A DNA stretch of 64,000 bases from Halobacteriovorax sp. GTDB taxonomy: Bacteria > Bdellovibrionota > Bacteriovoracia > Bacteriovoracales > Bacteriovoracaceae. The notes beneath the pieces are model-generated. The model worked only from the letters and a program-made list of their open reading frames with translations, had not been told where the DNA came from and ran no database searches. The position numbers were made by a program, and so were the translations under genes. The stretch covers positions 42,402 to 106,401 of the forward strand of contig PBIO01000019.1 in the NCBI GenBank assembly GCA_002720865.1, in the 5' to 3' direction. Shown here piece after piece: positions 1-8,517 of the stretch (positions are counted from its first letter, which is position 1; each line of letters begins with the position of its first letter).

Positions 1-1
1 T

Positions 2-754
2 AATAACCCCGAGTGGGCGGCCTATGGAATAAATCCTTTTAGCGCGCCGGCGGCCTTGGCCTTTATCCTAGCTTTTATCAATTGGTTCTTTATTTGGAGA
101 AGATTCAAAGAAACTCTTCCTGAGGAAAAAAGAGGGAAGCCTTCAAGTGATCGCACCAATAATATCTTAAAACTTTTTAAACCTCTTCCTTATGAAGGAG
201 TAAACCTTACTAACTTTGGGCATTTTTTATTTCTTACGGCCTTTAGTGGAATGGAATTTACTTTGACCTTTTTGGCGGTCGAAAAACTTAGCTACTCGTC
301 TATGGATAATGCCTATATGTTTATCTTTATCGGCTTTATCATTGCCCTTGTTCAAGGGGGCTTTGTGCGAAGAAGAGCCGGAAGTATCGGAGAGAAAAAA
401 GTGGCCATGATGGGGCTAGTGACTATTATTCCAGGCCTTATTCTTATTGGTATGGCTTCAAGCTCTTTTCTTCTTTATGCAGGGCTATTCTTTTTAGCGG
501 CGGGCTCGGCCATGGCCATTCCTTGCTTAACTAGCTTAGTAAGTTTATTCACTCCATCAGAGGAGCAAGGAAAAGCTGTGGGGATTTTTAGAAGTTTAGG
601 GGCCCTGGCACGAGTGATCGGACCGATTGGAGCTTCAATTCTTTATTGGAGAATGGGTTCAAGTTGGCCTTATTATTTAGGTGCAGCTTTTTTAATTATT
701 CCAATATTGATGATCGGAAAACTTCCTAAGCCAAATAAAGACGTAACCGCTTAA
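2..754 (+). CDS. MFS transporter, C-terminal part (5' truncated by window edge)
   Basis: The frame is open from base 2 and the true start lies before the window, so only the last 250 residues are visible. The protein is very hydrophobic, with about six membrane spans. A charged loop around GKPSSDR, then alternating hydrophobic helices, match the second half of a drug-transporter-type major facilitator superfamily protein. Motif-like features include the GSAMAIPCLTSLVS segment followed by EEQGKAVGIFRSLGALARVIGP, split by a short loop, typical of the efflux-type MFS C-terminal domain. It would act in the inner membrane; the substrate cannot be told. An internal TTG at 56 could be mistaken for a start, but the in-frame residues before it are clearly part of the same protein. 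Its stop overlaps the convergent hydrolase gene by 4 nt. Confidence 0.85.
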   Translation, partial: NNPEWAAYGINPFSAPAALAFILAFINWFFIWRRFKETLPEEKRGKPSSDRTNNILKLFKPLPYEGVNLTNFGHFLFLTAFSGMEFTLTFLAVEKLSYSSMDNAYMFIFIGFIIALVQGGFVRRRAGSIGEKKVAMMGLVTIIPGLILIGMASSSFLLYAGLFFLAAGSAMAIPCLTSLVSLFTPSEEQGKAVGIFRSLGALARVIGPIGASILYWRMGSSWPYYLGAAFLIIPILMIGKLPKPNKDVTA

Positions 755-1413
755 GAAAGAAAAGGGTTATTTGATTTTTCAAAATGGATCAGAGTTTCTG
801 GTCCATGACCGGTTATGACTTCTGTTTCTCCCGGGAGTCCAATCAGGCGATCTTTAATACTTTTTAATATTTGATTTGTATCGCCCCCAGGTAAGTCAGT
901 TCTTCCTATACTTCCTTTAAAGAGGGTATCTCCCGCAAGCAAGACTGGAGTATCAAAGTAGTCCGTATAAAAACAGCACGAACCTGGCGTATGTCCTGGA
1001 GTATGAACTGTATGGAGAAATTCTTTTAATTCAGTAGATTCTAAAGAAAAGGTTTCGTTGTCTACCAAATGAGAATGAATTTCACCTGGCTTAGCAACGG
1101 GCTGGTTAAAGAACATGCCTTGTTCTGCCAAGGCCTCATATAAAAACATATCTCCGTCATGTAAATGAGATGTGGCCCCTGTTTTTCTCGCCACCTCGGC
1201 ACTCTGTCCAATATGATCAAAATGAGCATGAGTATGAAGAAGCTTTTTAACATCTAGCTCTCTTTCCTCAATAAGGTTCATGATTTGATCAAGATCATTT
1301 CCCGGGTCAACTACTATAGCTTCCTTGGTTGATTCGCTATAAATTAAAGAGCAATTACATTGAAAGGAGCCAACTGGAAATGATTCAAGAACTAGGTCAT
1401 TTTTTCTTCTCAT
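751..1413 (-). CDS. Metallo-beta-lactamase-fold hydrolase (glyoxalase II-like)
   Basis: This 220-residue protein has the HxHxDH metal motif (His62, His64, Asp66, His67), a second histidine in HTPGHTPGS near residue 140, the aspartate in LLAGDTLF and a C-terminal GHGPETL histidine. These are the di-metal ligands of the metallo-beta-lactamase superfamily. Length and the GRTDLPGGD segment match the short glyoxalase II/YcbL-type hydrolases, which cleave thioesters or related substrates in the cytoplasm. Its ATG overlaps the stop of the upstream ATP-grasp gene in an ATGA arrangement (1410-1413), so the two are probably translated together. No signal peptide is seen. The exact substrate cannot be assigned from sequence. 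Confidence 0.9.
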   Translation of the reverse strand: MRRKNDLVLESFPVGSFQCNCSLIYSESTKEAIVVDPGNDLDQIMNLIEERELDVKKLLHTHAHFDHIGQSAEVARKTGATSHLHDGDMFLYEALAEQGMFFNQPVAKPGEIHSHLVDNETFSLESTELKEFLHTVHTPGHTPGSCCFYTDYFDTPVLLAGDTLFKGSIGRTDLPGGDTNQILKSIKDRLIGLPGETEVITGHGPETLIHFEKSNNPFLS

Positions 1414-2225
1414 AAATTTCTCTCTATTAGTGCCTGTGCCGTATCAAAATTGTGAAGCTTATCAAACTCTTCAAAACCGGGAGTTGTGTTTATTTCTATA
1501 ATTACTGGCTCGCCATTAAAAATACCAATATCTACACCTAGAAATTGCTCTGGTAAAAGTTCATTAATCCTTTGGATTAACGGTTCAAATTCTTTTGGTA
1601 AGAGTGTTTTTCTTGTCTCACACCTTTTGGCGTTGGCCCTAAAGTCTGAAGTTAGCTTTTTTTCAATGACCCCTAGAACTTCATTATTTAATAAGAGGAC
1701 CCTATACTCGCTACTGAAGTTTAGCCTAGGCTGAATAATATAGCGTTCATCTTTTCGAGCATGATTTGAATCAAGAAGAGATAATAATGATTCTGAGTCC
1801 TTTAGTAGCATAACTCCAATTCCTTGATTACCTCGAATCGTTTTGACGACAAACTCATCATAAGGGGGGAGCTCTTTAGGTTTAAGTTTTCCGCGACAAA
1901 GAAAAGTTGGGATATGGGGGAGGTTAAAATTTTTAAAGAATAAAAACTGCTTATCCTTTCCTCTTAATAACTCAGTAGTCGAAGTTGAATTAATGACTTT
2001 TAGGCCTTTATTCTCAAGATGTTTTGAAACGATTAAGTCGATATCATCAAAAGAGATTCCACTATCTCGATGAAGGACGAGCCTATGCTCAGGTTCTTCT
2101 GGAAGACCAACGAACTGGTTACTTTGAAGAACCTCTACTTTTAAAGACAAATTGCCTGCGGCGCGCAACAGTCTTTGGTGAGAATAGGTCTCTTGATTTC
2201 TTGTTATTATAAGTAGTTCTGCCAT
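1410..2225 (-). CDS. RimK-family ATP-grasp ligase
   Basis: A 271-residue ATP-grasp protein. The glycine-rich nucleotide loop VKTIRGNQGIGVML lies near residues 127-140 and the metal-binding IEINTTPGFEEFD segment lies near the C-terminus. This is the RimK/LysX-type arrangement, whose members ligate an amino acid (often glutamate) to a protein, peptide or cofactor with ATP. The N-terminal 90 residues form the short pre-ATP-grasp domain, including the NSTSTTELLRGKDKQ stretch typical of RimK. It heads a two-gene unit with the hydrolase downstream. There is no clear Shine-Dalgarno before the ATG. The acceptor substrate is unknown; ribosomal S6 modification is one option but is not shown. Confidence 0.85.
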   Translation of the reverse strand: MAELLIITRNQETYSHQRLLRAAGNLSLKVEVLQSNQFVGLPEEPEHRLVLHRDSGISFDDIDLIVSKHLENKGLKVINSTSTTELLRGKDKQFLFFKNFNLPHIPTFLCRGKLKPKELPPYDEFVVKTIRGNQGIGVMLLKDSESLLSLLDSNHARKDERYIIQPRLNFSSEYRVLLLNNEVLGVIEKKLTSDFRANAKRCETRKTLLPKEFEPLIQRINELLPEQFLGVDIGIFNGEPVIIEINTTPGFEEFDKLHNFDTAQALIERNL

Positions 2226-2239
2226 AACTGACGAAAATG

Positions 2240-2268
2240 TTTCACGAATAGACTTAAAAAGCTATAAT
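2240..2268 (+). promoter_or_regulatory. Candidate sigma-70-type promoter of the M14 peptidase gene
   Basis: TTTCAC at 2240-2245, a 17-nt spacer, and a consensus TATAAT at 2263-2268 lie 30 nt before the ATG at 2298. The -35 is weak, the -10 is perfect. Function inferred from position only. Confidence 0.5.
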
Positions 2269-2297
2269 AAATTGCTATTTAAATAGTGTGGAGCACC

Positions 2298-3422
2298 ATG
2301 GCTAAGATAAAGAAAAAACGCACAGCTTTAGGCCTTACCTTTCTTACGATTCTCGTTTGGGTGGGTTGCTCTAAATTAGTTTTAGATAAAGAATCCAAAA
2401 AGAAAACACAAAGTGTTCAATCGAGTAGTACAGAGAATAAAGTAAAGACTGTCGCAGATTCTTTTGAAGAAAAAGAAAAGAACATGGGGGCCACCTATGT
2501 TGAAAAAAATGAAAGAAGAGAAAAAGTTACTGAGTTTTGTAAGAAGATAGAGAAGCGTTTTACAAAATATGGATGGGGAAAGTCTAAGTGTATGAACTAC
2601 CCATGGAACTTCGTTAGAACTTCAGTTAAGGGCGATCCACTTATATGGATGACCTTTGGAAATGAAACGGAAAAAAGAAAAGAGACTACTCTTATTCTTT
2701 GCGGTGTTCATGGAGATGAAATAACTCCTATTAAGTTTTGTTTTGATATTTTAGATCATATGAACTCTGTTGCTGCCGGCACTGAGAAAAACCATGAAAA
2801 GGATGACCTAAAAGACCGCCTTGTATTAATCGCACCCATTGTAAATCCTGATAGCTTCTTCAAAAAGTGGCCCACCAGAACTAATGCCAATGGTATTGAT
2901 GTAAATAGAAATTTTCCAACTCGAGACTTTAATAGCCAGGCCATGAAGCTTTGGAAGGGCCGGTATAAAAAGGATAAGAGACGCTACCCTGGAAAGGTCG
3001 CCATGAGTGAACCTGAGACACTTTTTCAGGTGAACTTATTAAAAAGGTATAACCCCGACAAAATTATTTCAGTTCATGCACCTCTTACAATGCTAGATTA
3101 TGATGGTCCTGCCGATAGGCATGCGGGCGGGGTAGTAGGTTCAAGTGCCAACCAGCTCTTAATGCAAATGAGTGAGCAGGCAAAAGGTTATAAGATTAAG
3201 AATTACCCTTTCTTTCCTGGGTCCCTTGGAAACTACGCCGGTAATGAAAGAAATATTCCAACCTATACTTTAGAGCTTCCAAGCTCTGATAATAGAAAGA
3301 GTAAAAAGTATTGGCGTCTCTTTAAAGACGCCATCCATTCGGCCATCATGCATAAGATGGACAAAGAAATGGAAGTGGCCAGAGATGAACGAGCCCCTTC
3401 TGACTCTAGCAAACAGAATTAA
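2298..3422 (+). CDS. M14-family zinc carboxypeptidase lipoprotein (MpaA-like)
   Basis: A 374-residue protein. The start is set at the ATG at 2298 because GGAG lies 5 nt upstream; a GTG at 2286 is in frame but has no ribosome site. The N-terminus is a lipoprotein signal with Cys24 in a VGC lipobox, followed by a charged linker to about residue 70. The peptidase domain carries the zinc motif HGDE (His138-Glu141), then GIDVNRNFP, a third histidine in SVHAPL, and a YTLELPSSD segment with the catalytic glutamate. This matches the M14 family that includes the murein peptide amidase MpaA, which removes residues from peptidoglycan peptides. A lipid-anchored periplasmic enzyme acting on wall peptides fits. 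Substrate is inferred. Confidence 0.85.
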   Translation: MAKIKKKRTALGLTFLTILVWVGCSKLVLDKESKKKTQSVQSSSTENKVKTVADSFEEKEKNMGATYVEKNERREKVTEFCKKIEKRFTKYGWGKSKCMNYPWNFVRTSVKGDPLIWMTFGNETEKRKETTLILCGVHGDEITPIKFCFDILDHMNSVAAGTEKNHEKDDLKDRLVLIAPIVNPDSFFKKWPTRTNANGIDVNRNFPTRDFNSQAMKLWKGRYKKDKRRYPGKVAMSEPETLFQVNLLKRYNPDKIISVHAPLTMLDYDGPADRHAGGVVGSSANQLLMQMSEQAKGYKIKNYPFFPGSLGNYAGNERNIPTYTLELPSSDNRKSKKYWRLFKDAIHSAIMHKMDKEMEVARDERAPSDSSKQN

Positions 3423-3497
3423 TCGGGTATCTAAATTCTTGATATCATTCTTTAAGCCTCTTTTTTTTGGCGGTTTCACTTAAATTTTACAAAAATG

Positions 3498-3536
3498 CTC
3501 CGATAAGTTCGAAGTAAAGAACTAACTTAAACGGAG
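3498..3536 (+). promoter_or_regulatory. Hairpin that may mask the ribosome site of the PilZ/GAF regulator
   Basis: CTCCG (3498-3502) can pair with CGGAG (3532-3536), and AAGTT (3505-3509) with AACTT (3524-3528). The right arm holds the GGAG Shine-Dalgarno of the ATG at 3543. An inner alternative, AGTTC with GAACT, is also possible. Stems are short, so this is weaker than the hairpins at 9885, 37741 and 47469. Confidence 0.35.
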
Positions 3537-3542
3537 AGCACC

Positions 3543-5492
3543 ATGCTTACGAGTTTTTCAGAATTTAAATTCTATCAATCTTTTAGAATCCCTGTTGAAA
3601 AAGCAGATAACTTAAGGTTTTTAATTCAAAAGGAAAATGACCTTGGGAAATTTGAGTATATCGATGATGGCTCTTTAGAAGATATTTCAGTAACCGGACT
3701 TGGGTTTTCAACAAAAGAGAGGATCTCAGTAGGTCAGGAACTTTCTATTTCTCTTCAGTTTAAGAAGTATCACCTCGACCTAACGGGAAGAGTGGTTCGA
3801 GCTTTTACAAATAGCTTGGAAGATAGTGAGATTATTTACGGAGTAGAAATCGATGAAGAAAAAGGTTTAGGAAAGTTTTTAGAGCATTATGTAATGAGCT
3901 TTTCTTCAGACAGACTTAAAGATTGTCTAATCGACTCTGCCTTAAAGGAAAGATACACAAAAGCCTCAGATGGCTTTGAAATGTTCTCTCTACTATTATC
4001 TCTCTTTAAAGATATAAATCAGTTTGGCGATAAAGATGGCTTTATTGATAATATGCTTGAAGAAGTGGTTCGTATTATGAACGCTCAAAGAGCGACTATC
4101 TTTTTAATTAACCCAGACACTAATGAGCTTGAAGCAATAAGTGCTCTTGGGGTTGATAAGTCGGTTCTTAAATTTGATTATAGATTAGGTATTGCCGGTA
4201 GTGTTTTTACAACAGGTGTGGCCTTAAATATTGATACGATTAACCAGAGCACAAGGTTTAATGATAATTTTGATAAAAAACTAGAGTTTGAAACCAAGTG
4301 TATTATTTGTCATCCGATTCATAATAGGGAAGATAAGATCATTGGTGTAATCGAGGTTATTAACAAAAGAAATCAAGATCGGTTTACCGTAGACGATGAA
4401 AAAACGATGAAGGTTCTTACCTTGATCTTTTCTTCAGTCTTTCATAAGTATGATCCGATTTCTGAATCTTCTCAGATTAGAAGATTCTCTCAGCCTTTTG
4501 ATAGAAAGCATGCTCTTATTGGTAAAACTCCTCAAATGGCGAGTCTTAGAAATTCAATCATTAAGATGAAGGATATCGATGCTCCAGTGCTTATCACTGG
4601 CGAGTCGGGTACAGGTAAATCACTCTATGCTCAAATCCTTCATAATGAAGGACAGAGAGGCTTAAAAACTTATGAGTACATCGATTGTAATAATAAAGAC
4701 ATGGTCTCATTAGGTAATGAACTTTGGGGTGAAGAAGAAACTGAGTGTAAATTAACTAAGTGTCAGGGCGGAACTCTGTATTTAAAAAATATTACGAAAT
4801 TACCACTGGAATACCAAAGTAAGTTGGCCTCTATTTTACATGAAGGCGGACTACCGGGTGGAAAAGTAACTCTTGATATTAGAATTATTTCTTCGTGTTC
4901 AGATGACATTGGTCAGCTGGTAGATAATGGACAGTTTGATAGAAGTCTTTATGAGTATATCAATAAGGCACATATTCATATCGAACCCCTAAGAAGAAGA
5001 GCCGACGATGTTGAACATCTTGTGGACTACTTTCTTAAAATTGAATGTAAGCAACAAGGACTACTACTGAAGAACTTTGCTCCAAAAGCAATGGATCAGT
5101 TAAAGCAATATGACTGGCCAGGAAACGTAGCAGAACTTAAAAAGTCAGTTGAAAGAGCGGTTCTTTATAATCCAAAGGCCCATATCATTACAGATTTAGA
5201 TCTTGGAAGCTCGGCTTCTCCACTTGTGGACATTGGTTCAAAGCAAAGAATGTTTGGAGATGTTCCATTTGTAAGTGACTTTAATATTCCACTTAAGGAC
5301 CGTCTGGCCTTGGTAGAACGAGAGATGATCCTTGCTGAAATTAAGCGTAATAACGGCAATAAATCTAAGGCAGCTAAGGAGATGGGAATCTCAAGAGAGG
5401 CCCTTAGAAAGAAACTTCTCATCTCTGACGAGGTCTATGCCCGTCACCACGGAGATACTATCGAGGTTGATGACGAGAAAGTTGCGGCTTAA
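3543..5492 (+). CDS. PilZ-GAF-AAA+ (sigma-54 activator-like)-Fis regulator with degenerate ATPase
   Basis: This 649-residue regulator has four parts. Residues about 10-115 resemble PilZ, with the DISVTGLGF segment corresponding to the D/NxSxxG c-di-GMP motif. Residues about 150-305 are a GAF sensor domain. Residues about 325-545 resemble the sigma-54-interacting AAA+ domain, with an intact Walker A GESGTGKS at 353-360. The C-terminus from about 595 is a Fis-type helix-turn-helix (NGNKSKAAKEMGISREALRK). Two hallmarks of true sigma-54 activators are missing: no GAFTGA loop is seen, and the Walker B position reads GGTLYLKNI (409-417), without the usual acidic pair. It may therefore regulate by DNA or ligand binding rather than by opening sigma-54 promoters. 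The terminator at 5520 follows directly. Confidence 0.85.
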   Translation: MLTSFSEFKFYQSFRIPVEKADNLRFLIQKENDLGKFEYIDDGSLEDISVTGLGFSTKERISVGQELSISLQFKKYHLDLTGRVVRAFTNSLEDSEIIYGVEIDEEKGLGKFLEHYVMSFSSDRLKDCLIDSALKERYTKASDGFEMFSLLLSLFKDINQFGDKDGFIDNMLEEVVRIMNAQRATIFLINPDTNELEAISALGVDKSVLKFDYRLGIAGSVFTTGVALNIDTINQSTRFNDNFDKKLEFETKCIICHPIHNREDKIIGVIEVINKRNQDRFTVDDEKTMKVLTLIFSSVFHKYDPISESSQIRRFSQPFDRKHALIGKTPQMASLRNSIIKMKDIDAPVLITGESGTGKSLYAQILHNEGQRGLKTYEYIDCNNKDMVSLGNELWGEEETECKLTKCQGGTLYLKNITKLPLEYQSKLASILHEGGLPGGKVTLDIRIISSCSDDIGQLVDNGQFDRSLYEYINKAHIHIEPLRRRADDVEHLVDYFLKIECKQQGLLLKNFAPKAMDQLKQYDWPGNVAELKKSVERAVLYNPKAHIITDLDLGSSASPLVDIGSKQRMFGDVPFVSDFNIPLKDRLALVEREMILAEIKRNNGNKSKAAKEMGISREALRKKLLISDEVYARHHGDTIEVDDEKVAA

Positions 5493-5519
5493 TAAGAGTT
5501 CAAATTTAGTCATATATTA

Positions 5520-5543
5520 GGGCAGCTTAGGCTGCCCTTTTTT
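5520..5543 (+). terminator. Rho-independent terminator
   Basis: A 7-bp perfect stem GGGCAGC/GCTGCCC with a TTAG loop is followed by six T residues. It ends the transcript of the regulator at 3543-5492 and touches the end of the convergent gene. Confidence 0.92.
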
Positions 5544-6240
5544 ATAGCTTATCTGTTATTTTTTGAAGGTTGGATTCAAGGTTTAACTTGGCTTCTACCT
5601 GACAATCTATAGGTACTTCCATTGGAGGAATCTGAACTTTAGCTTTTTCATCGAGTTCTAGTTTGAAGCCGTCTACTTTCATGGAAACTTCGCCTTCAAA
5701 AGGAAAATCCATTTTCATTGGGATTTTAGTTTTAATAGGGATTTTTACCGTGCCGATTCCTAAAACTTTTGTTTCAAATACGGTATCTACAGGAATATCG
5801 AGATCCACGGGTATGATGGCTTTTACATGAACTTTTTCGTTTATATCTAAAAGAGTAGAGACCTTAAAATTTGCCTCCACGGGTTCATCAAGTTCTATTT
5901 TTATTCTTTCGTGAATATCTGCCCTGATAGGAATTTTTTTATCTTTAACCAACTTAAAGAGATTGTCCTTAATTGAATCAACTTCCTCGAATGACTTATG
6001 AAAAATAGCAAACAAAATTAAGAAGAAGAGTGACATGCCAAAGTACATGGCAATCAAAGCAACAATCCACCAACGGTAGTCAATTGTCTCGATTGTGTAG
6101 ATAATGCTATTAAATTTTCCGGCTCCAATCATTATTGGTCCTGAGAAAAGAATAAAACCTACTAGCAGTGCCACAGCAAAAAAGAATTGAACTATTAATC
6201 CCCACTTCAAAAATCCAAGTGCGTTGGAGAGCATTTTCAT
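5542..6240 (-). CDS. Membrane protein of unknown function
   Basis: I do not recognise this 232-residue protein. Two hydrophobic helices lie near residues 10-35 and 55-85, leaving a C-terminal domain of about 145 residues on one side. That domain is a run of beta-strand-like repeats in which acidic/hydrophobic positions alternate, with repeated phrases such as IPVDLDIPVDTVF and VKIPIKTKIPMKMDFPF. Such short, iterated IP-rich strands suggest a beta-solenoid or lipid-transfer-like fold, but this is speculation. AAAGG upstream gives the ribosome site, lying inside the end of the YjbQ gene (2 nt gap), so the two are likely co-transcribed. Confidence 0.8.
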   Translation of the reverse strand: MKMLSNALGFLKWGLIVQFFFAVALLVGFILFSGPIMIGAGKFNSIIYTIETIDYRWWIVALIAMYFGMSLFFLILFAIFHKSFEEVDSIKDNLFKLVKDKKIPIRADIHERIKIELDEPVEANFKVSTLLDINEKVHVKAIIPVDLDIPVDTVFETKVLGIGTVKIPIKTKIPMKMDFPFEGEVSMKVDGFKLELDEKAKVQIPPMEVPIDCQVEAKLNLESNLQKITDKL

Positions 6241-6242
6241 AA

Positions 6243-6659
6243 TTAGCCTTTGATAAACTTCAGTTGCATAGTGCGGGTTTTATTTGAATCCCTAAACTCA
6301 CAAAGATAAATGCCTTGCCAGGATCCGAGCTGAATCTCTCCGTCTTCTACGATGAGTTGCAGTGAGTTTTGAAGAAGGATGCTTTTCATATGAGAGGGAC
6401 TGTCATCTGGTCCCTCTGCTGTATGCTCTATAAAAGCTAAGTTTCTCGGAGCCAAATGCTTTAAGAACTTTTCCATGTCAGTTCTAGCGCTTGAGTCATA
6501 AGACTCATTAATGGTTAGTCCGCAGCTAGTATGGGGATTGAAAAGAATTAGTAGACCGTTTTGCTCGGAGCTATTGTCTTTTAAACTTGAGTGAACCACT
6601 TTTGTGATGTCTACAAATCCTTCACCGCTCGTCTGGATGGGGAGTTTCCAGCTTTTCAT
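6243..6659 (-). CDS. YjbQ family (UPF0047) protein
   Basis: A 138-residue protein with the conserved features of the YjbQ/UPF0047 family: HTSCGLTINE near residue 43, an HTAEGPDDSPSHMKSIL segment with two histidines, and a C-terminal block LGSWQGIYLCEFRD. Members are small cytoplasmic trimers; some have weak thiamin-phosphate synthase activity when overproduced, but their biological role is unsettled. The length is typical. GAGGT sits at a good distance before the ATG. It is the first gene of a minus-strand pair with the membrane protein at 5542-6240. Confidence 0.92.
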   Translation of the reverse strand: MKSWKLPIQTSGEGFVDITKVVHSSLKDNSSEQNGLLILFNPHTSCGLTINESYDSSARTDMEKFLKHLAPRNLAFIEHTAEGPDDSPSHMKSILLQNSLQLIVEDGEIQLGSWQGIYLCEFRDSNKTRTMQLKFIKG

Positions 6660-6678
6660 TTTTGTACCTCATAAAGTT

Positions 6679-6707
6679 TTGAAATCTATAGGAAAGTCCT
6701 CTAACTA
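6679..6707 (+). promoter_or_regulatory. Candidate promoter of the cdaA operon
   Basis: TTGAAA at 6679-6684, a 17-nt spacer and TAACTA at 6702-6707 lie 56 nt before cdaA. The -10 is imperfect. It is the best match in the gap between the divergent YjbQ and cdaA genes. Confidence 0.4.
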
Positions 6708-6762
6708 CCGATAAATAGTGTAACGAATATATTAAGAAGTGGCGAGCAAAGCGCGAGGATAA

Positions 6763-7575
6763 ATGGAAGTCATTGACGTCTTTTTTCAACAGTTCAATAT
6801 GAAGGATTTCGCCGATATCGGTGTGGTTTCCTTTTTGATCTATCAGGGACTAAAAATTGTTCACGGTACTCGTGCTGTTCAGATGCTAATGGGACTTGGT
6901 TTACTTGTTTTTTTGTATTGGATGGCAGTTTCCTATAAGCTCTATTCTTTAAACTGGCTTCTTGCTCACTTCTTCGATTCTTTCTTTTTGATTGCCATTA
7001 TTATTTTCCAAGATCAATTTCGGGCAGCTCTTGCCAGTGTTGGTACTGGAAGAAAGAAATGGATTTTCAGAAAAAATAGTGATGAAGAAATGCCAATGGA
7101 AGAAATAATCGATGCCGCTATGGTTTTTTCAAAAGAGAGAATTGGAGCAATCATGGTTATTGAAAGAACTCAAGGACTGGCCAACTATATTTCAACGGGT
7201 ACCCAGTTGCAGTCAGAAATTCATTCAGATATTCTTTACTCAATTTTTCAAAGCCGAAGCTCTCTTCATGATGGAGCGGTTATTTTTTCTGGGGGCAAGA
7301 TCGCGGCAGCGGGTTGTTTTTTACCACTTTCAAAAGATATCGAAATTCAAAAGCATATGGGGACCCGCCACCGAGCGGCCATGGGTCTATCTGAGCATAC
7401 TGATGCTGTAATCTTAACTGTTAGCGAGGAGACCGGGCAGATAAATTTTTGCATTGATGGACAATTTAAACCCTGCGAAAGTGCCGGTGAGATCAGACAG
7501 TATTTGAGGCATTTGTTAGGCGGAGAAAAACTTGATGAATCACTTCTTAAAAAAGCTGAAGGGGGACTATCGTGA
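6763..7575 (+). CDS. cdaA: Diadenylate cyclase CdaA
   Basis: A 270-residue membrane-bound diadenylate cyclase that joins two ATP into the second messenger c-di-AMP. Three hydrophobic helices occupy about residues 15-95. The DisA_N catalytic domain follows, with the two signature motifs DGA (170-172) and RHR (202-204) intact, so the enzyme should be active. The start has a purine-rich site CGAGGA. It is directly followed by cdaR (4-nt overlap) and glmM, the same order as the cdaA-cdaR-glmM operon known from Firmicutes, where CdaR and GlmM control CdaA. This ties c-di-AMP to wall precursor synthesis here too. The RHR and DGA residues are seen; regulation by the neighbours is inferred. Confidence 0.96.
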   Translation: MEVIDVFFQQFNMKDFADIGVVSFLIYQGLKIVHGTRAVQMLMGLGLLVFLYWMAVSYKLYSLNWLLAHFFDSFFLIAIIIFQDQFRAALASVGTGRKKWIFRKNSDEEMPMEEIIDAAMVFSKERIGAIMVIERTQGLANYISTGTQLQSEIHSDILYSIFQSRSSLHDGAVIFSGGKIAAAGCFLPLSKDIEIQKHMGTRHRAAMGLSEHTDAVILTVSEETGQINFCIDGQFKPCESAGEIRQYLRHLLGGEKLDESLLKKAEGGLS

Positions 7576-8504
7576 ATGGTACTCGCTCTCAAAAAGCTCA
7601 ATCAGAAAGAGTAAGAAGACATCTTCTTAAGTTATTAGCAGTACTCTTTTCATTTAGCCTTTGGTTTTATGTTTTAAACTCCGAGTCTTTAGAAGTACAA
7701 ATCAAACTTCCGATTGTTTTGATTCCTGTAGAGGGTAAAGCTCTTACAGAAGTTCCAACTAGTGAGCTCCATGTTAAAATTAAAGGTCCAAGGGTCTTCG
7801 TAAGAAATATATTTGAAAAAGGCGAAAGAGTCTTTTTAGATTTGAAGAAAAGAGGAATTAAAACTAAGGAAGGTCTGCGAGTTAAAATCTTACCTAGTGA
7901 TATACCTCATCCTCTAGGGGTAGAGGTCACTGATATTCAACCTTCATTTCTTGATATAAAGCTTGAAAAGAGAACTACAAAGACCATTCAAATAAAGCCA
8001 TTTCTAGTAGGAACAGTTCCTAACCAGCTTGAGCTTATTAAATATGAAGTGGTCCCATCATCCTTGAAGATTAGCGGACCAAGAAGCTATCTTAAGACCT
8101 TTGATTCTTTAGAAACAGCTCCTATTGAGCTTGATAAGTTAGAGGGAGATGGAAGAGTAAAGGTTTTACTTAAGGATTTGGACCTACGAATAAAGTCTGA
8201 AGAGAATATTAAAGAAGCGGAGTTTTTGTATAGGGTCAGACCAAAGAAAGCTAACTTTACTTTAAAGGAAGTAAAGATTCGTTTTTTGACTTCGTCTACT
8301 GAGTTCGTAAGCAAAGTTAAAACGGTTAGTTTAGATGTTTTATTGCCTGAGGGTACAAAACAAATTAGTCCTCAAGATGTAAAAGTTGTTGCAGAGATTC
8401 CAGAAGGAGCAAAGGGCGATACAAAAGTTAAATTAAATGCAGAGCTTCCAGAGGGAGTTCATTTATTGCAAATATATCCAGAGAGCATTAATGTGAGTCT
8501 CTGA
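7572..8504 (+). CDS. cdaR: YbbR-domain protein CdaR, partner of CdaA
   Basis: A 310-residue protein with one membrane helix near residues 17-37 and an extracytoplasmic part made of three repeated YbbR-type domains of about 80 residues, such as the SFLDIKLEKRTTKTIQIKP strand region. YbbR/CdaR proteins bind CdaA across the membrane and tune its c-di-AMP synthesis. The start is the GTG at 7572, which overlaps the cdaA stop by 4 nt and has a GGGGG-rich ribosome site. The hydrophobic segment LLKLLAVLFSFSLWFYV is typical. Domain boundaries are approximate, and the effect on CdaA (activating or inhibiting) cannot be read from sequence. Confidence 0.93.
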   Translation: MNGTRSQKAQSERVRRHLLKLLAVLFSFSLWFYVLNSESLEVQIKLPIVLIPVEGKALTEVPTSELHVKIKGPRVFVRNIFEKGERVFLDLKKRGIKTKEGLRVKILPSDIPHPLGVEVTDIQPSFLDIKLEKRTTKTIQIKPFLVGTVPNQLELIKYEVVPSSLKISGPRSYLKTFDSLETAPIELDKLEGDGRVKVLLKDLDLRIKSEENIKEAEFLYRVRPKKANFTLKEVKIRFLTSSTEFVSKVKTVSLDVLLPEGTKQISPQDVKVVAEIPEGAKGDTKVKLNAELPEGVHLLQIYPESINVSL

Positions 8505-8517
8505 AGAAGGAATTTTT

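Noticed and set aside
2286..2297. GTG start at 2286 for the M14 peptidase
   Set aside because: GGAG lies inside this extension and belongs to the ATG at 2298.
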